Shown: positions 27,059 through 35,257, numbered from the stretch's first letter. The stretch is DNA of 48,670 nucleotides from Gammaproteobacteria bacterium (GCA_021324095.1 JAJPJT010000003.1:1-48670), one strand, 5' to 3'. The notes: a model not told the origin generated them from the letters alone. Translations and numbers: made by a program.

Positions 27059-27901
27059 TCAGACGGGGAGAATGAAGCGGCCGCCGCTGACGCGCTCGCG
27101 GCTTTCGATGTCTCGTTCGGTGAAGATTTCGGCGTAACCGCCGCTGGCGAGCAAATCGCGCGCCGCGGCGCCCTGCTCGAAACCGTGTTCGAACAAGAGC
27201 CAGCCGCCTTCGCGCAGGTGCGCGCGTGCGTCGCGCACGATGATTCGGAGCGCATCGAGACCGTCCAGGCCGGACGCAAGCGCAGCGCCTGGCTCGAAGC
27301 GCAGGTCGCCTTTGCGGAGGTGGGGATCGCCCTCGGCAATATAGGGGGGATTGGAAATGATCACGTCGAAGTGTGCCCCGCCCAACGCGACACACCAGTT
27401 GCCTTGCGCGAATTCGAGGTTGTGCAGGCCCAGCCGTTCAGCGTTGGCACGCGCAACCCGCAATGCCGATGCGCTCGCGTCGGTAGCGACGATGCGCACA
27501 CGCGGACGCGCTTGGGCGATCGCGAGCGCGATCGCGCCGGAACCGGTGCCCAGATCGGCTACCGCATATTCTTCATCAAGCGGAATGCGCTGCAGCGCCA
27601 ATTCGACCAGCAGTTCGGTGTCCGGGCGAGGTATCAGCACGTCGGGCGTGACGTGCAATTCCAGCGCGTGGAAGCCGCACGTGCCGATCAGGTAGGCAAC
27701 GGGCTCGCCGGCCGCGCGGCGCGCGACGAGATCGCGATAGGCGGATTCATGTGTTGGATCGACGGGCTCTTCCGCGTGTGCGATCAGCCATGCGTCGGAT
27801 TGGCCAAGCACATGCCGCAGCAGCAGCGCGGCTTCGCGCCGCGCTTCCGCACCGGGCAAGGCGCGCGCCGAGTCAACCAGCAACTCGCGCACGACAGGCA
27901 C
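27059..27901 (-). CDS. prmC: Release-factor glutamine methyltransferase
   Basis: Methylates the glutamine of the GGQ motif in peptide-chain release factors. The helical N-terminal domain (ARREAALLLRHVLGQSDAWLI) is followed by VTPDVLIPRPDTELLVELAL, SAM motif ADLGTGSGAIALAIA and the catalytic VIISNPPYIAEGD. I choose the GTG at 27901 because GGAG lies 8 nt upstream and the 280-residue length agrees with E. coli PrmC; an ATG at 27961 is also open. PrmC usually follows prfA, which is absent here, so this copy stands alone between the BlaI operator and the aminopeptidase gene. Confidence 0.94.
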   Translation of the reverse strand: MPVVRELLVDSARALPGAEARREAALLLRHVLGQSDAWLIAHAEEPVDPTHESAYRDLVARRAAGEPVAYLIGTCGFHALELHVTPDVLIPRPDTELLVELALQRIPLDEEYAVADLGTGSGAIALAIAQARPRVRIVATDASASALRVARANAERLGLHNLEFAQGNWCVALGGAHFDVIISNPPYIAEGDPHLRKGDLRFEPGAALASGLDGLDALRIIVRDARAHLREGGWLLFEHGFEQGAAARDLLASGGYAEIFTERDIESRERVSGGRFILPV

Positions 27902-27964
27902 TACCCCAACTCCGTCGCCCCGGTGTAAGCCGAGGTCCAGCTTTTGCGCCTTCCCTGCCACTGG

Positions 27965-27989
27965 ATCCCGGCCAATCCATGGCCGGGAT
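27965..27989. repeat. Hairpin repeat, 10-bp stem with ATCCA loop
   Basis: Perfect stem 27965-27974/27980-27989 with a 5-nt loop. A near copy lies at 31556-31578 (GGATCCCGGCCA ... TGGCCGGGA). It sits between the prmC start and the 3' end of the aminopeptidase gene, both on the minus strand, and could slow or end readthrough. It is one member of the TCCA-apex hairpin set seen across the window. Confidence 0.65.
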
Positions 27990-28028
27990 GACGAGCTTTC
28001 GCTTCCAGTGCACTCAACCGCGTGAATC

Positions 28029-30746
28029 TCACTGCGTGAGTGATGCGGGGTTCTGATGGGCTTTCAACGCGCTGCACAACATGATCGCTTCATGTGCCTG
28101 CGCGAGTCCGCGCTTCAAGCCCGGCACCTGGCCGAGTTTGGGCGTGAAGAACGCATCCACGCGCTGAGCCTCGGCATCCGAACAACTCCCGCCCGCCGCG
28201 AGGAAAGGCAGGTAGCTGCCCGTGAAAACACCGGTGCGCGCGCGGATCTGGTCGTAATGACTGGTGAACCAGGTCCACAAGCTGGCCCGCTGCGCCGCCG
28301 TATCGCGTCCGCCGCGAAGGATCATGAACATCTCGCCGACCTTCACTTGCGGGGACAACGCAAAGTTGCGGGCGACGTCGGCTTCCTCGCCCTGCGCATG
28401 GCTGAGCGCGCCCAGCATCGCGTTGCGCTTCACCGGATCGGTGGTCTTCGGGATCGCCGCGATCAACTCGTCGACCACCGGCTTGCCCTTTTCTTCCACG
28501 GCGACCGAAAGCGCGGTACGCAGCAGGTCCGGATTCGCCGCGCCGAGATCGGGCAATCCATCCTTGCCGGGCTTCAGCTCGACCTCGGTCTGCTTCAGCA
28601 GCGCGGCGCGGACTTGCGGTACCTCGAACTCGAGGCCCAATTGGCTGGCCAGTGAACTGCGCATCAGCGCATCGTCGGCGGATTCACCGGCGCGACGCTG
28701 GTAGCCCAATGCTTCGAGGCGCGGCAGGTAGGCTTTGGCGACCGCGTGGCGGACTGCCGTTTTCTGCGCCGGCGTTTGTGCCTCGTGGTCGTAGATCCAT
28801 GCCACGGTATCGAGTGGCGCCAGCGCGACTTCGCGCACCTTCGACGGCGCGAGTTGCCGCATCGCTGCCAGTACTTCGCCGGCGTCGAGGTCGCCGCGAT
28901 CGAACGCCGCACCGATCGAATCCGCGTACGCCAACTGCTCGCCGTCGTTGCGTTGCGCGATGACCCTGGTCAAGGCCGCGCGATCGGCCTTCGCCATTTC
29001 GTAGCGGTAATAACCGTCGCCGTCGGCGTTCGGCATGTACCAGGCGGGGCACTGGCCGCCATTGATTTTCATCTCGGCGGATTTCGTATCCAGCATCTGG
29101 CACTGCACGCCGTTCGGGAATCGCACACACACCGGAATGCCCCACAGCCGATCGGTGCTGGCGGTCGATCCGATCGGCAGGTAACGGCTCTGCGAGAGTT
29201 GCAGCTCCGCCGCGCCCTTGGGATTGCAATCCAGTTTGGTCGCAACCAGCGGAACCCCGTTCTGGTTCAAAAAGCTCTTGAAGGCCTTCTTGAACGTCTC
29301 GCCCTTGCCCGCGGCCGTCGCGATCGCGTTCACGAGGTCGTCGGCCGTCGCGTTCCCGAACGCGTGCGCCTTGATGTACGCGCGCATGCCCTTCTGGAAC
29401 ACCTCGGGCCCGACGAAGTTCTCGAACATCCCGATCACCGCTGCGCCCTTCTGGTAGGTGATGCCGTCGAACGCCGTTTCGATGTCGCCGTTGCCGGTGA
29501 TCGGCTGGCGGATCATGCGCGCGCTGCCGAGGCTGTCCATATGCATCGCGCCCTGCCCGCCCTCGATGCGGTCGAGGTGCGCGTGCCAATCGGGATGGAT
29601 TTCACCCTCGACCTTCTGCTGCATCCAGGTCGCGAAGGCTTCGTTGAGCCAGATGTCGTTCCACCATTCCAGCGTGACCGTGTCGCCGGTCCATTGGTGG
29701 GCCATTTCGTGCGCCTCGACATTGAACACGCTGCGCACCTGGCTGGGCGCCGCGTTGTTGTCGAGTTGCAGCAGGAAATCGCGATAGGTGATCAGCCCTG
29801 CGTTCTCCATCGCACCGGCCGAGAAGTCCGGCAGCGCGGCGAGGTCGAGCTTGCCGAATGGATAACCGAACCCGTAATAAGCTTCCTCGTGCTCGATGAT
29901 CGCAGGCGCCATCGCCAGCGCACGCTTCAGCAGGTATCCCTTGCCCTTGACCGCGATGCCGCGCACGGGAACCGGCGTCGAACGCCACTGGGTTGCGGGA
30001 ATCGTCGGACCCTGCACGATGTCCCACGGACCCACCAGCCAGGCATAAAGATAGGTCGGCAGCGGCTTCGTCTGCTGGAACGTGATGGTCTTCCAGCCGT
30101 TGCCGGCGGGCTTGCTGCCGGCTTCCGGCGCGTTCGCGACCGCCTTGTCGGTGCCCGGAATGGTGAGCGACAGCGTCAGCGGCGCCTTGAAGCCGGGCTC
30201 ATCGAAACAAGGGAATGCAAGTCGCGCGCTGATCGGCTCCATCTGCGTCTGCAGATACGCGTTGCCGGCAAAAACGACCTTGTAGTAACCCTGCAGGGTC
30301 TTGTTGTACGGCGCGGTGAAGTCGAACTTCAGCTTGATCTTCTGCGGTGCCAGCGTGCCGCCGAAGTCGACGCGTGCCACGCCTGCTTGTTCGGCTTTCT
30401 GCGTGACGTCGCCGTCGTACTTGCCTGTGAGTACGTGCCCTTTCGCGTCCGTGATGGTGACGCTGGAAACCTTCAGGTCCTTGCCGTGCAGCCACAGGTA
30501 GTTCGACGCCTTCTTCAGGTCCACGGCGATCGTGACGGTGCCGCTGTATCCCGACTGGTCGGGATCGCTCTTGATCGCGAGGTCGTAGGATTCGGGTACT
30601 GCCCACTGCGGCAGACGCGTCAGCGGCGGGGTCTCGACGGCACTTGGGGCCGTCGCGTGTCTGTGCGCCGTCTGGGGCGGCTTTGCCATGGCCACGCCGG
30701 CGACCGCCAGCAGGCCCACCATCGCTGCGTTGAAGATTGCGCGCAT
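28029..30746 (-). CDS. Secreted M1-family metallo-aminopeptidase
   Basis: A 905-residue zinc aminopeptidase. A signal peptide (MRAIFNAAMVGLLAVAGVAMAKP) points to export. The substrate-binding GAMEN motif (FSAGAMENAGLITY) and the zinc site H346-E347-x2-H350 (HEMAHQW) with E369 18 residues on (WLNEAF) are intact, as is the LYAWLVGPW region. An ERAP1-like C-terminal helical domain fills the last 350 residues. It probably trims N-terminal residues from peptides in the periplasm. Start ATG 30746 has GGAGTG about 9 nt upstream. The 125-bp gap to ahpD holds no gene. Confidence 0.95.
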   Translation of the reverse strand: MRAIFNAAMVGLLAVAGVAMAKPPQTAHRHATAPSAVETPPLTRLPQWAVPESYDLAIKSDPDQSGYSGTVTIAVDLKKASNYLWLHGKDLKVSSVTITDAKGHVLTGKYDGDVTQKAEQAGVARVDFGGTLAPQKIKLKFDFTAPYNKTLQGYYKVVFAGNAYLQTQMEPISARLAFPCFDEPGFKAPLTLSLTIPGTDKAVANAPEAGSKPAGNGWKTITFQQTKPLPTYLYAWLVGPWDIVQGPTIPATQWRSTPVPVRGIAVKGKGYLLKRALAMAPAIIEHEEAYYGFGYPFGKLDLAALPDFSAGAMENAGLITYRDFLLQLDNNAAPSQVRSVFNVEAHEMAHQWTGDTVTLEWWNDIWLNEAFATWMQQKVEGEIHPDWHAHLDRIEGGQGAMHMDSLGSARMIRQPITGNGDIETAFDGITYQKGAAVIGMFENFVGPEVFQKGMRAYIKAHAFGNATADDLVNAIATAAGKGETFKKAFKSFLNQNGVPLVATKLDCNPKGAAELQLSQSRYLPIGSTASTDRLWGIPVCVRFPNGVQCQMLDTKSAEMKINGGQCPAWYMPNADGDGYYRYEMAKADRAALTRVIAQRNDGEQLAYADSIGAAFDRGDLDAGEVLAAMRQLAPSKVREVALAPLDTVAWIYDHEAQTPAQKTAVRHAVAKAYLPRLEALGYQRRAGESADDALMRSSLASQLGLEFEVPQVRAALLKQTEVELKPGKDGLPDLGAANPDLLRTALSVAVEEKGKPVVDELIAAIPKTTDPVKRNAMLGALSHAQGEEADVARNFALSPQVKVGEMFMILRGGRDTAAQRASLWTWFTSHYDQIRARTGVFTGSYLPFLAAGGSCSDAEAQRVDAFFTPKLGQVPGLKRGLAQAHEAIMLCSALKAHQNPASLTQ

Positions 30747-30871
30747 CGAACTGCACTCCGTGCCGGGGATCAGCGCGAGAGTGCAGCACGCTTGCGCGCG
30801 CATCGCAAGTGACGGAAGTCCGGGTGGGAACCCCTTGGGCCTCCCTTCGCCGGACGGCCCTCGTACCGTCC

Positions 30872-31435
30872 CTATGCCGCCCGGACCCTGTCGGCTTCGG
30901 CCTGGGCGGCCGCGCCTTCCAGCGCCACCGCAACGGCATGGATCACCGACGCGATCCGTGCGGCGCTCTGCACAGCCTGGGCGGAAACGCCGTGCTTGCG
31001 CAGGGTGCGTTCGTGCGAAGCCACGCAACTGCCGCAGCCGTTGATCGCCGACACCGCCACCGCGGCGAGATCGAAGTCGATCTTGTCGCAACCGGGATTG
31101 GCCATCGCATTCATGCGCAGGCCCGCGCGCAGCGTTGCGTACTCATCGTTCTCGACGAGGTGCAGGAACCGATAGTAGACGTTCGTCATGCCCATCAACG
31201 CCGCGGCGGTGCGGGCGCCATTGAGCTCCTTCTCATCGGCGTGTTGCGACGCGAATTGCGCGATCGTTTCGGTCAGCGGCGCATTTCGCGATGCAATGGC
31301 GGATGCAAGCGCGACCAGCGCGATCTGCTTTTGCAAAAGTCCCGGCGCGCCGCCTTCGCTCAACACGGATTCAAGGTTGAGGCGCAGGTCCTTGGCGTAA
31401 TCGGGAAGCTGCGACTTCAAGTTGTCCAATGTCAT
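30872..31435 (-). CDS. ahpD: Alkyl hydroperoxidase AhpD-type disulfide reductase
   Basis: A 187-residue CMD-fold protein. The redox site CGSCVASHE gives C134-x2-C137 and H141, matching Cys130, Cys133 and His137 of the Mycobacterium tuberculosis AhpD. The relay residue Glu118 is Asp122 here (DFDLAAVAVSAINGC) and His132 is Ser136. AhpD passes electrons from lipoylated dehydrogenase E2 subunits to AhpC. ahpC lies directly upstream on the same strand, with a 193-bp gap holding REP palindromes, so the two are probably one regulon or operon. No ahpF is present in the window. Confidence 0.93.
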   Translation of the reverse strand: MTLDNLKSQLPDYAKDLRLNLESVLSEGGAPGLLQKQIALVALASAIASRNAPLTETIAQFASQHADEKELNGARTAAALMGMTNVYYRFLHLVENDEYATLRAGLRMNAMANPGCDKIDFDLAAVAVSAINGCGSCVASHERTLRKHGVSAQAVQSAARIASVIHAVAVALEGAAAQAEADRVRAA

Positions 31436-31469
31436 TGCGTCTCTCCAGTCGCCAGCACGCAAGCGCCGG

Positions 31470-31613
31470 TCGCGTGCGCGCACGCTCCTACCAAGCTGCT
31501 GTTGTAAGCGCCAGCCGCGCGCATGCACGTTGTTGTTGCCGTCCCAGGCACTGGATCCCGGCCAGTCCATGGCCGGGACGACGTGTTGTCGTAGGAGCCT
31601 GCGTGCAGGCGAT
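31470..31613. repeat. Inverted GTAG-headed REP pair in the ahpC-ahpD gap
   Basis: On the minus strand 31491-31470 reads GTAGGAGC then a GCGTGC-GC-GCACGC stem. On the plus strand 31591-31612 reads GTAGGAGC then a GCCTGC-GT-GCAGGC stem. The head and GCGA/GGCGA tail are kept while the stem bases change in pairs, the pattern of RAYT-mobilised REPs. Between them is the TCCA-apex hairpin at 31556-31578. The whole 193-bp gap is thus repeat DNA. Confidence 0.8.
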
Positions 31614-31628
31614 CTTCCAACCATGCAT

Positions 31629-32168
31629 TCACGCAGCCTTCAGCGTTTCCTCGCCCTTGTTCCAGTTGCATGGACATAGCTCATCGGTCTGCAACGCGTC
31701 GAGCACGCGCAGCACCTCCGACGGGTTGCGGCCGACCGACCCCTCGGTGACGTACACGAAGCGGATCACGCCCTCCGGATCGACCAGGAACGCGGCGCGC
31801 TTGGCCACGCCTTCATCGTCGAGGATCCCGAGCGCGCGGGTCAGGTCCTTGTTGATGTCGGCCAGCATCGGGAATGGCAGGTCGCGCAGATCCTTGTGGT
31901 CCTTGCGCCAAGCCAGGTGCACGAACTCGGAATCGGTGCTGGCGGCGAGGATCTGACAATCGCGGTCCCTGAATTGCGCGTCGAGATCGGCAAAGCCCTT
32001 GATCTCGGTCGGGCACACGAAGGTGAAATCCTTGGGATAGAAGAACACGCACAGCCACTTGCCTTTATAGGTATTGTTGTCGATCTCGGTGAAGGCCTTG
32101 TCGAGGCTTTCGATGGACACGGTCGCCTTGAGGTGGAAGTGCGGGAAGTTGTTGCCGACGGTCAGCAT
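31629..32168 (-). CDS. ahpC: Peroxiredoxin AhpC
   Basis: A 179-residue typical 2-Cys peroxiredoxin. The peroxidatic cysteine is C52 (DFTFVCPTEI), and the C-terminal ELCPCNW carries C165 and C167. Three cysteines at these spacings match mycobacterial AhpC (Cys61, Cys174, Cys176) rather than enteric AhpC. It reduces H2O2, alkyl hydroperoxides and peroxynitrite; the adjoining ahpD is the likely reductant. AAGGAG lies just upstream of ATG 32168. The gene is divergent from oxyR, with a predicted promoter and OxyR site in the gap. Confidence 0.96.
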   Translation of the reverse strand: MLTVGNNFPHFHLKATVSIESLDKAFTEIDNNTYKGKWLCVFFYPKDFTFVCPTEIKGFADLDAQFRDRDCQILAASTDSEFVHLAWRKDHKDLRDLPFPMLADINKDLTRALGILDDEGVAKRAAFLVDPEGVIRFVYVTEGSVGRNPSEVLRVLDALQTDELCPCNWNKGEETLKAA

Positions 32169-32230
32169 TGCAAAGCTCCTTGATGGTTGAAACACGTTGG
32201 ACAAACGGCGGTCGGTGCCGTTCACTGGCT

Positions 32231-32297
32231 AGAATAGGGTTCACGAATTGATTATTCAAATCGATTGTTGCAATGCATTCAATAGCCATTGTATATT
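32231..32297. promoter_or_regulatory. Divergent ahpC/oxyR promoters with OxyR-like array
   Basis: The ahpC promoter on the minus strand is TTGAAT (32259-32254), 17 nt, TATTCT (32236-32231). The oxyR promoter on the plus strand is TTGCAA (32268-32273), 18 nt, TATATT (32292-32297). Four tetranucleotides spaced exactly 11 nt apart begin at 32260 (ATCG), 32271 (CAAT), 32282 (ATAG) and 32293 (ATAT), against the OxyR pattern ATAG-N7-CTAT-N7-ATAG-N7-CTAT. The array abuts the ahpC -35 and covers the oxyR promoter, which fits activation of ahpC and autorepression of oxyR. Confidence 0.7.
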
Positions 32298-32460
32298 GCT
32301 TTTAAGCGATTGTTATTGAAAGTCAGGGCGAGGACGGGCGCCTCCGGCCGAGCGACCGGCCAAGGACGGCCGGGCCGGCGCCCGACACCCATGGATGGTT
32401 GCTTGCTGAAAAGCGTTTGTACCCACAACCATGCGGGGATCAGGGGCGATCGCATAAGTT

Positions 32461-33450
32461 ATGAACCTGCGCGATTTCCAGTATCTGGTCGCGCTCGCCG
32501 ACCACAAGCACTTCGGCCGCGCCGCCGAAGCCAGCTTCGTCAGCCAGCCGACGCTCTCCACCCAGATCCGGAAGCTCGAGGAGGAACTCGGGGTCACGCT
32601 GGTCGAGCGCACGCCGCGCAAGGTGTTGCTGACCGAAGTCGGCAAGCAGATCGTCGCCCGCGCCCGCGATGTGCTGAACGAAGTCGAGCAGATCAAGCGC
32701 ATCGCGCGGCGCGACCAGGATCCCGAAGCCGGCACGTTGCGCCTCGGCATCTTTCCGACGCTGGGTCCCTATCTTTTGCCGCACGTGCTGGGCACACTGC
32801 GCGCGCGCTTCCCCCGGCTCGAATTGCTGCTGGTCGAGGAAAAAACCGCCGAGCTGGTGCAACGTCTGCGTGAGGGCAAGCTCGATGCGGCCATCCTCGC
32901 GCTGCCGGTCCACGACGACACGCTGCACGCGGAATTCCTGTTCGAGGAACCTTTCCTGCTGGCAGCTCCGGACACACATCCGCTGGCGGGGCGGCGCGCA
33001 TTGAAACTCGCCGATCTCGAGAATGAACACCTGCTGCTGCTGGAAGACGGCCATTGCCTGCGCGACCAGGCGCTGGAGGTGTGCCGGATGTCCGGCGCGG
33101 ACGAAAAGCAGGGGTTCCGTGCCACAAGTCTGGAGACACTGCGACAGATGGTTGCCGCGAACGTCGGTGCGACACTGTTGCCCGTGCTCGCCGTGCAACC
33201 GCCCATCGCGCAGACCGGGAACGTGCATCTCACGCCATTCCGTGGACATGCGCCCAGCAGGCGCATCGCGATGTTCTGGCGCAAGAGTTCGGCAATGCAT
33301 CCATTCCTGCTGCAATTGGCGGAAGTGTTCAAAGGCCTGCCGCGCGAATTGCTGGATCCCGCCACGCTGCCCGCCAGCGGCTCGGTCCAGAACATTGAGA
33401 AACGGCGGCGCCGTCGCTATCTTGAACAGAATGCCCACGCGAAGAACTGA
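32461..33450 (+). CDS. oxyR: Hydrogen-peroxide-sensing LysR regulator OxyR
   Basis: A 329-residue LysR-family activator. The winged helix-turn-helix (residues about 5-60: FQYLVALADHKHFGRAAEAS, SQPTLSTQIRKLEEELG) is followed by an effector domain with C199 and C208 (EDGHCLRDQALEVC), at the same positions as the disulfide-forming pair of E. coli OxyR. It should activate peroxide-defence genes after oxidation. It is divergent from ahpC, and rnk begins 1 nt after its stop, so the two are probably co-transcribed. The C-terminal KRRRRRYLEQNAHAKN tail extends beyond the E. coli protein. Confidence 0.97.
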   Translation: MNLRDFQYLVALADHKHFGRAAEASFVSQPTLSTQIRKLEEELGVTLVERTPRKVLLTEVGKQIVARARDVLNEVEQIKRIARRDQDPEAGTLRLGIFPTLGPYLLPHVLGTLRARFPRLELLLVEEKTAELVQRLREGKLDAAILALPVHDDTLHAEFLFEEPFLLAAPDTHPLAGRRALKLADLENEHLLLLEDGHCLRDQALEVCRMSGADEKQGFRATSLETLRQMVAANVGATLLPVLAVQPPIAQTGNVHLTPFRGHAPSRRIAMFWRKSSAMHPFLLQLAEVFKGLPRELLDPATLPASGSVQNIEKRRRRRYLEQNAHAKN

Positions 33451-33451
33451 C

Positions 33452-33865
33452 ATGGACGACCACACGCCGATTACCCTGTCGCGGCTCGATGTGGAGCGCA
33501 TCGAAAGCCTGATCGACACACCTGCGCTGCGCGACTCGCCGGCGGCGCAAAGGTTGCGCGCGGAATTCGATCGCGCGGACATCGTGGAACCCGCGGCCAT
33601 GCCGCACGACGTGGTCAGCATGAACTCGTCGGCCGATTGCGTGGACGATTCCAACGGCAAGCACTACACGCTGACGCTGGTGTACCCGAAGGACGCCGAC
33701 GCCGACGCAGGGAAGATCTCCGTGCTGGCGCCGGTCGGCAGCGCGCTGCTGGGCCTCCGGGTGGGCCAGAGCATCGACTGGCCGGGGCACGCCGGCAAGA
33801 TGCACCGGCTCAAGGTCACGGCGATCCACTACCAGCCGGAAGCCGCGGGCGACCTGCATCGGTGA
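33452..33865 (+). CDS. rnk: Rnk-type nucleoside diphosphate kinase regulator / GreA-GreB C-terminal-like
   Basis: A 137-residue protein: an N-terminal helical part (ITLSRLDVERIESLIDTPAL) and the FKBP-like C-terminal domain of Gre factors (HYTLTLVYPKDADADAGKISVLAPVGSALLGL begins at residue about 71). Rnk binds RNA polymerase but lacks the Gre coiled coil needed for transcript cleavage. ATG 33452 follows the oxyR stop after a single base, which implies shared transcription. In other gammaproteobacteria rnk is not commonly tied to oxyR, so the link may be lineage-specific. Confidence 0.9.
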   Translation: MDDHTPITLSRLDVERIESLIDTPALRDSPAAQRLRAEFDRADIVEPAAMPHDVVSMNSSADCVDDSNGKHYTLTLVYPKDADADAGKISVLAPVGSALLGLRVGQSIDWPGHAGKMHRLKVTAIHYQPEAAGDLHR

Positions 33866-33901
33866 GCGACCCGCTGGACGGTCGCGCAGTCTTTGAGCGT
33901 G

Positions 33902-33967
33902 ATAGCCAAGCCCTATCGTCCTGATCATTCCAATCTATTGGATGAACCGGCCTCGGGGTGCTAGTTT
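33902..33967 (+). promoter_or_regulatory. Candidate OxyR site and promoter of the FABP/rubrerythrin genes
   Basis: ATAG (33902), CTAT (33913), ATCA (33924) and CTAT (33935) are spaced exactly 11 nt apart and match the OxyR tetrad at 14 of 16 positions. A -35-like TTGGAT starts at 33938, where the array ends, and an extended -10 (TG at 33959, TAGTTT at 33962-33967) follows after 18 nt. The array/-35 layout is nearly the same as at ahpC, supporting OxyR activation of the downstream genes. Confidence 0.65.
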
Positions 33968-34003
33968 CGGATTTCCTGCACACCAACGAGAGGCGCGACG
34001 ACG

Positions 34004-34660
34004 ATGGCCAAGCTCACTGAAAAAGAAGTCGACAAGCTGGAAGAGGAGTTCCACGGCCCCCAGGCGCTGGGTCCATTGACTTGGCTGGTCGGCGAATGGG
34101 AAGGCAACGGCGGTGTCGACGTTTCCTTCCACAACAAGGACAACGAAACGGGTGAGACCGGCTACTTCGAGAGGTTCCGCTTCCATCCCATTCCCAAGCA
34201 GGAAAACGGGCAGCAGGAAATCGAGGGATTGAAATACGAAAACACCGCGTGGCGCCACGGCGAGGAAGCGATGAACCCGTTCCACGACGAGGTGGGTTAC
34301 ATGTTGTGGGACAAGGCGCGCGGGCAGATCAAGCGCGTGGTGGTGTTCGGACGCGGCATCGCGATCCTCGCGGGCGGCGACGCCAAACCGCGCGACAAGG
34401 TGCTGCACTTCAAGGCCACCGCGGGCGATCCCAACTACGGGATCCTGCAGAACAAATACCTCTCCGAACGCGCAGAGCTCAGGCGCTTCGAAGGCACGTT
34501 CAAGTTCAACGACGACGGCACGTTCAGCTACGAACAGACCCTGGTGCTGAAGCTCGCGGCGCTCGGCGGCAAGGAACTGGACCACACCGACAGGAACACG
34601 CTGCATCTCGTCAAGCGCTTCCATCCCAGTGTCGAATTCCAGTCGGGTGCACGCGGATAG
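34004..34660 (+). CDS. FABP-like/nitrobindin-type beta-barrel protein
   Basis: A 218-residue soluble protein. LTWLVGEWEGNG contains the G-x-W-x-G-x-G opening strand of the nitrobindin/THAP4 C-terminal heme-binding family, and the later blocks (MLWDKARGQIKRVVVFGRGIAIL, LHLVKRFHPSVEF) fit a ten-stranded barrel. Family members bind ferric heme through a C-terminal histidine and can isomerise peroxynitrite; this protein is longer than usual, and the heme ligand was not aligned. AGAGG precedes the ATG. A candidate OxyR box lies upstream and a rubrerythrin gene downstream, which suggests a role in reactive oxygen or nitrogen defence. Confidence 0.8.
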   Translation: MAKLTEKEVDKLEEEFHGPQALGPLTWLVGEWEGNGGVDVSFHNKDNETGETGYFERFRFHPIPKQENGQQEIEGLKYENTAWRHGEEAMNPFHDEVGYMLWDKARGQIKRVVVFGRGIAILAGGDAKPRDKVLHFKATAGDPNYGILQNKYLSERAELRRFEGTFKFNDDGTFSYEQTLVLKLAALGGKELDHTDRNTLHLVKRFHPSVEFQSGARG

Positions 34661-34834
34661 ATGGATCATGCTGTCGATCCCGAATACGTAATGGCGCGAG
34701 CCGCCCCACAAGTCTCATCCGGGTTCCGCCCCCATGCGGGCGGGCCCGCAATCACGGTCTTTGCGGCGCGGGCCCGTGCCAGCCTGGCGGCAGCGGGATA
34801 CGTTCGCGGGCTGCCACCAAAAATGGAAGCAGGC

Positions 34835-35257
34835 ATGATGGCGACGCTGAAAGGTTCCAGGACCGCACAGAACTTGAAGGAAGCCTTCGCCAGCGAAGCA
34901 ATGGCGAACCGCCGCTATCTCTATTTCGCATCGAAAGCCGACGCCGAGGGTTACAACGACGTGGCCGCCGTGTTCCGCTCCACAGCCGAGGGCGAGACAG
35001 GACACGCGCACGGCCACATGGAATTCCTGGAAGAGCTGGGCGATCCTGCCACTGGACTACCCTTCGGCGAAACCCGTGCCAACCTCAAGAGTGCGATCGC
35101 GGGGGAAATCCGCGGCTACGAAGAGATTTACCCCGCGATGGCCCGCACCGCGCGCGAGGAAGGTTTCGAAAAAATCGCTGTGTGGTTCGAGGCGCTGGCC
35201 AAGGCCGAGCATTCGCATGCGAACCGCTTCATCAGGGCGCTGGATGATTTGGGCTGA
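34835..35257 (+). CDS. Rubrerythrin (diiron domain only)
   Basis: A 140-residue ferritin-like four-helix protein with ligand-type glutamates and histidines: NLKEAFASEAMANRRYLYF, STAEGETGHAHGHMEFL, SAIAGEIRGYEEIYPAMA and ALAKAEHSHANRFI. This pattern matches rubrerythrin/sulerythrin diiron peroxidases. The C-terminal rubredoxin domain with its CxxC pairs is missing, so electrons must come from a separate carrier. Start choice lies between ATG 34835 and 34838 (GGAAGC upstream); ATG 34823 is also open. 174 bp without a gene separate it from the FABP gene; both may answer to the OxyR-like site at 33902. Confidence 0.9.
   Translation: MMATLKGSRTAQNLKEAFASEAMANRRYLYFASKADAEGYNDVAAVFRSTAEGETGHAHGHMEFLEELGDPATGLPFGETRANLKSAIAGEIRGYEEIYPAMARTAREEGFEKIAVWFEALAKAEHSHANRFIRALDDLG

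Noticed and set aside
28746..30812. A 688-codon open frame on the plus strand
   Set aside because: Antisense to the M1 aminopeptidase, which has its signal peptide, GAMEN and HExxH motifs intact. The antisense product has no recognisable domain.
28029..31091. Longer aminopeptidase of 1020 residues
   Set aside because: The extra N-terminal part is antiparallel in meaning to ahpD coding sequence (same strand, other frame), and the signal peptide begins exactly at ATG 30746.
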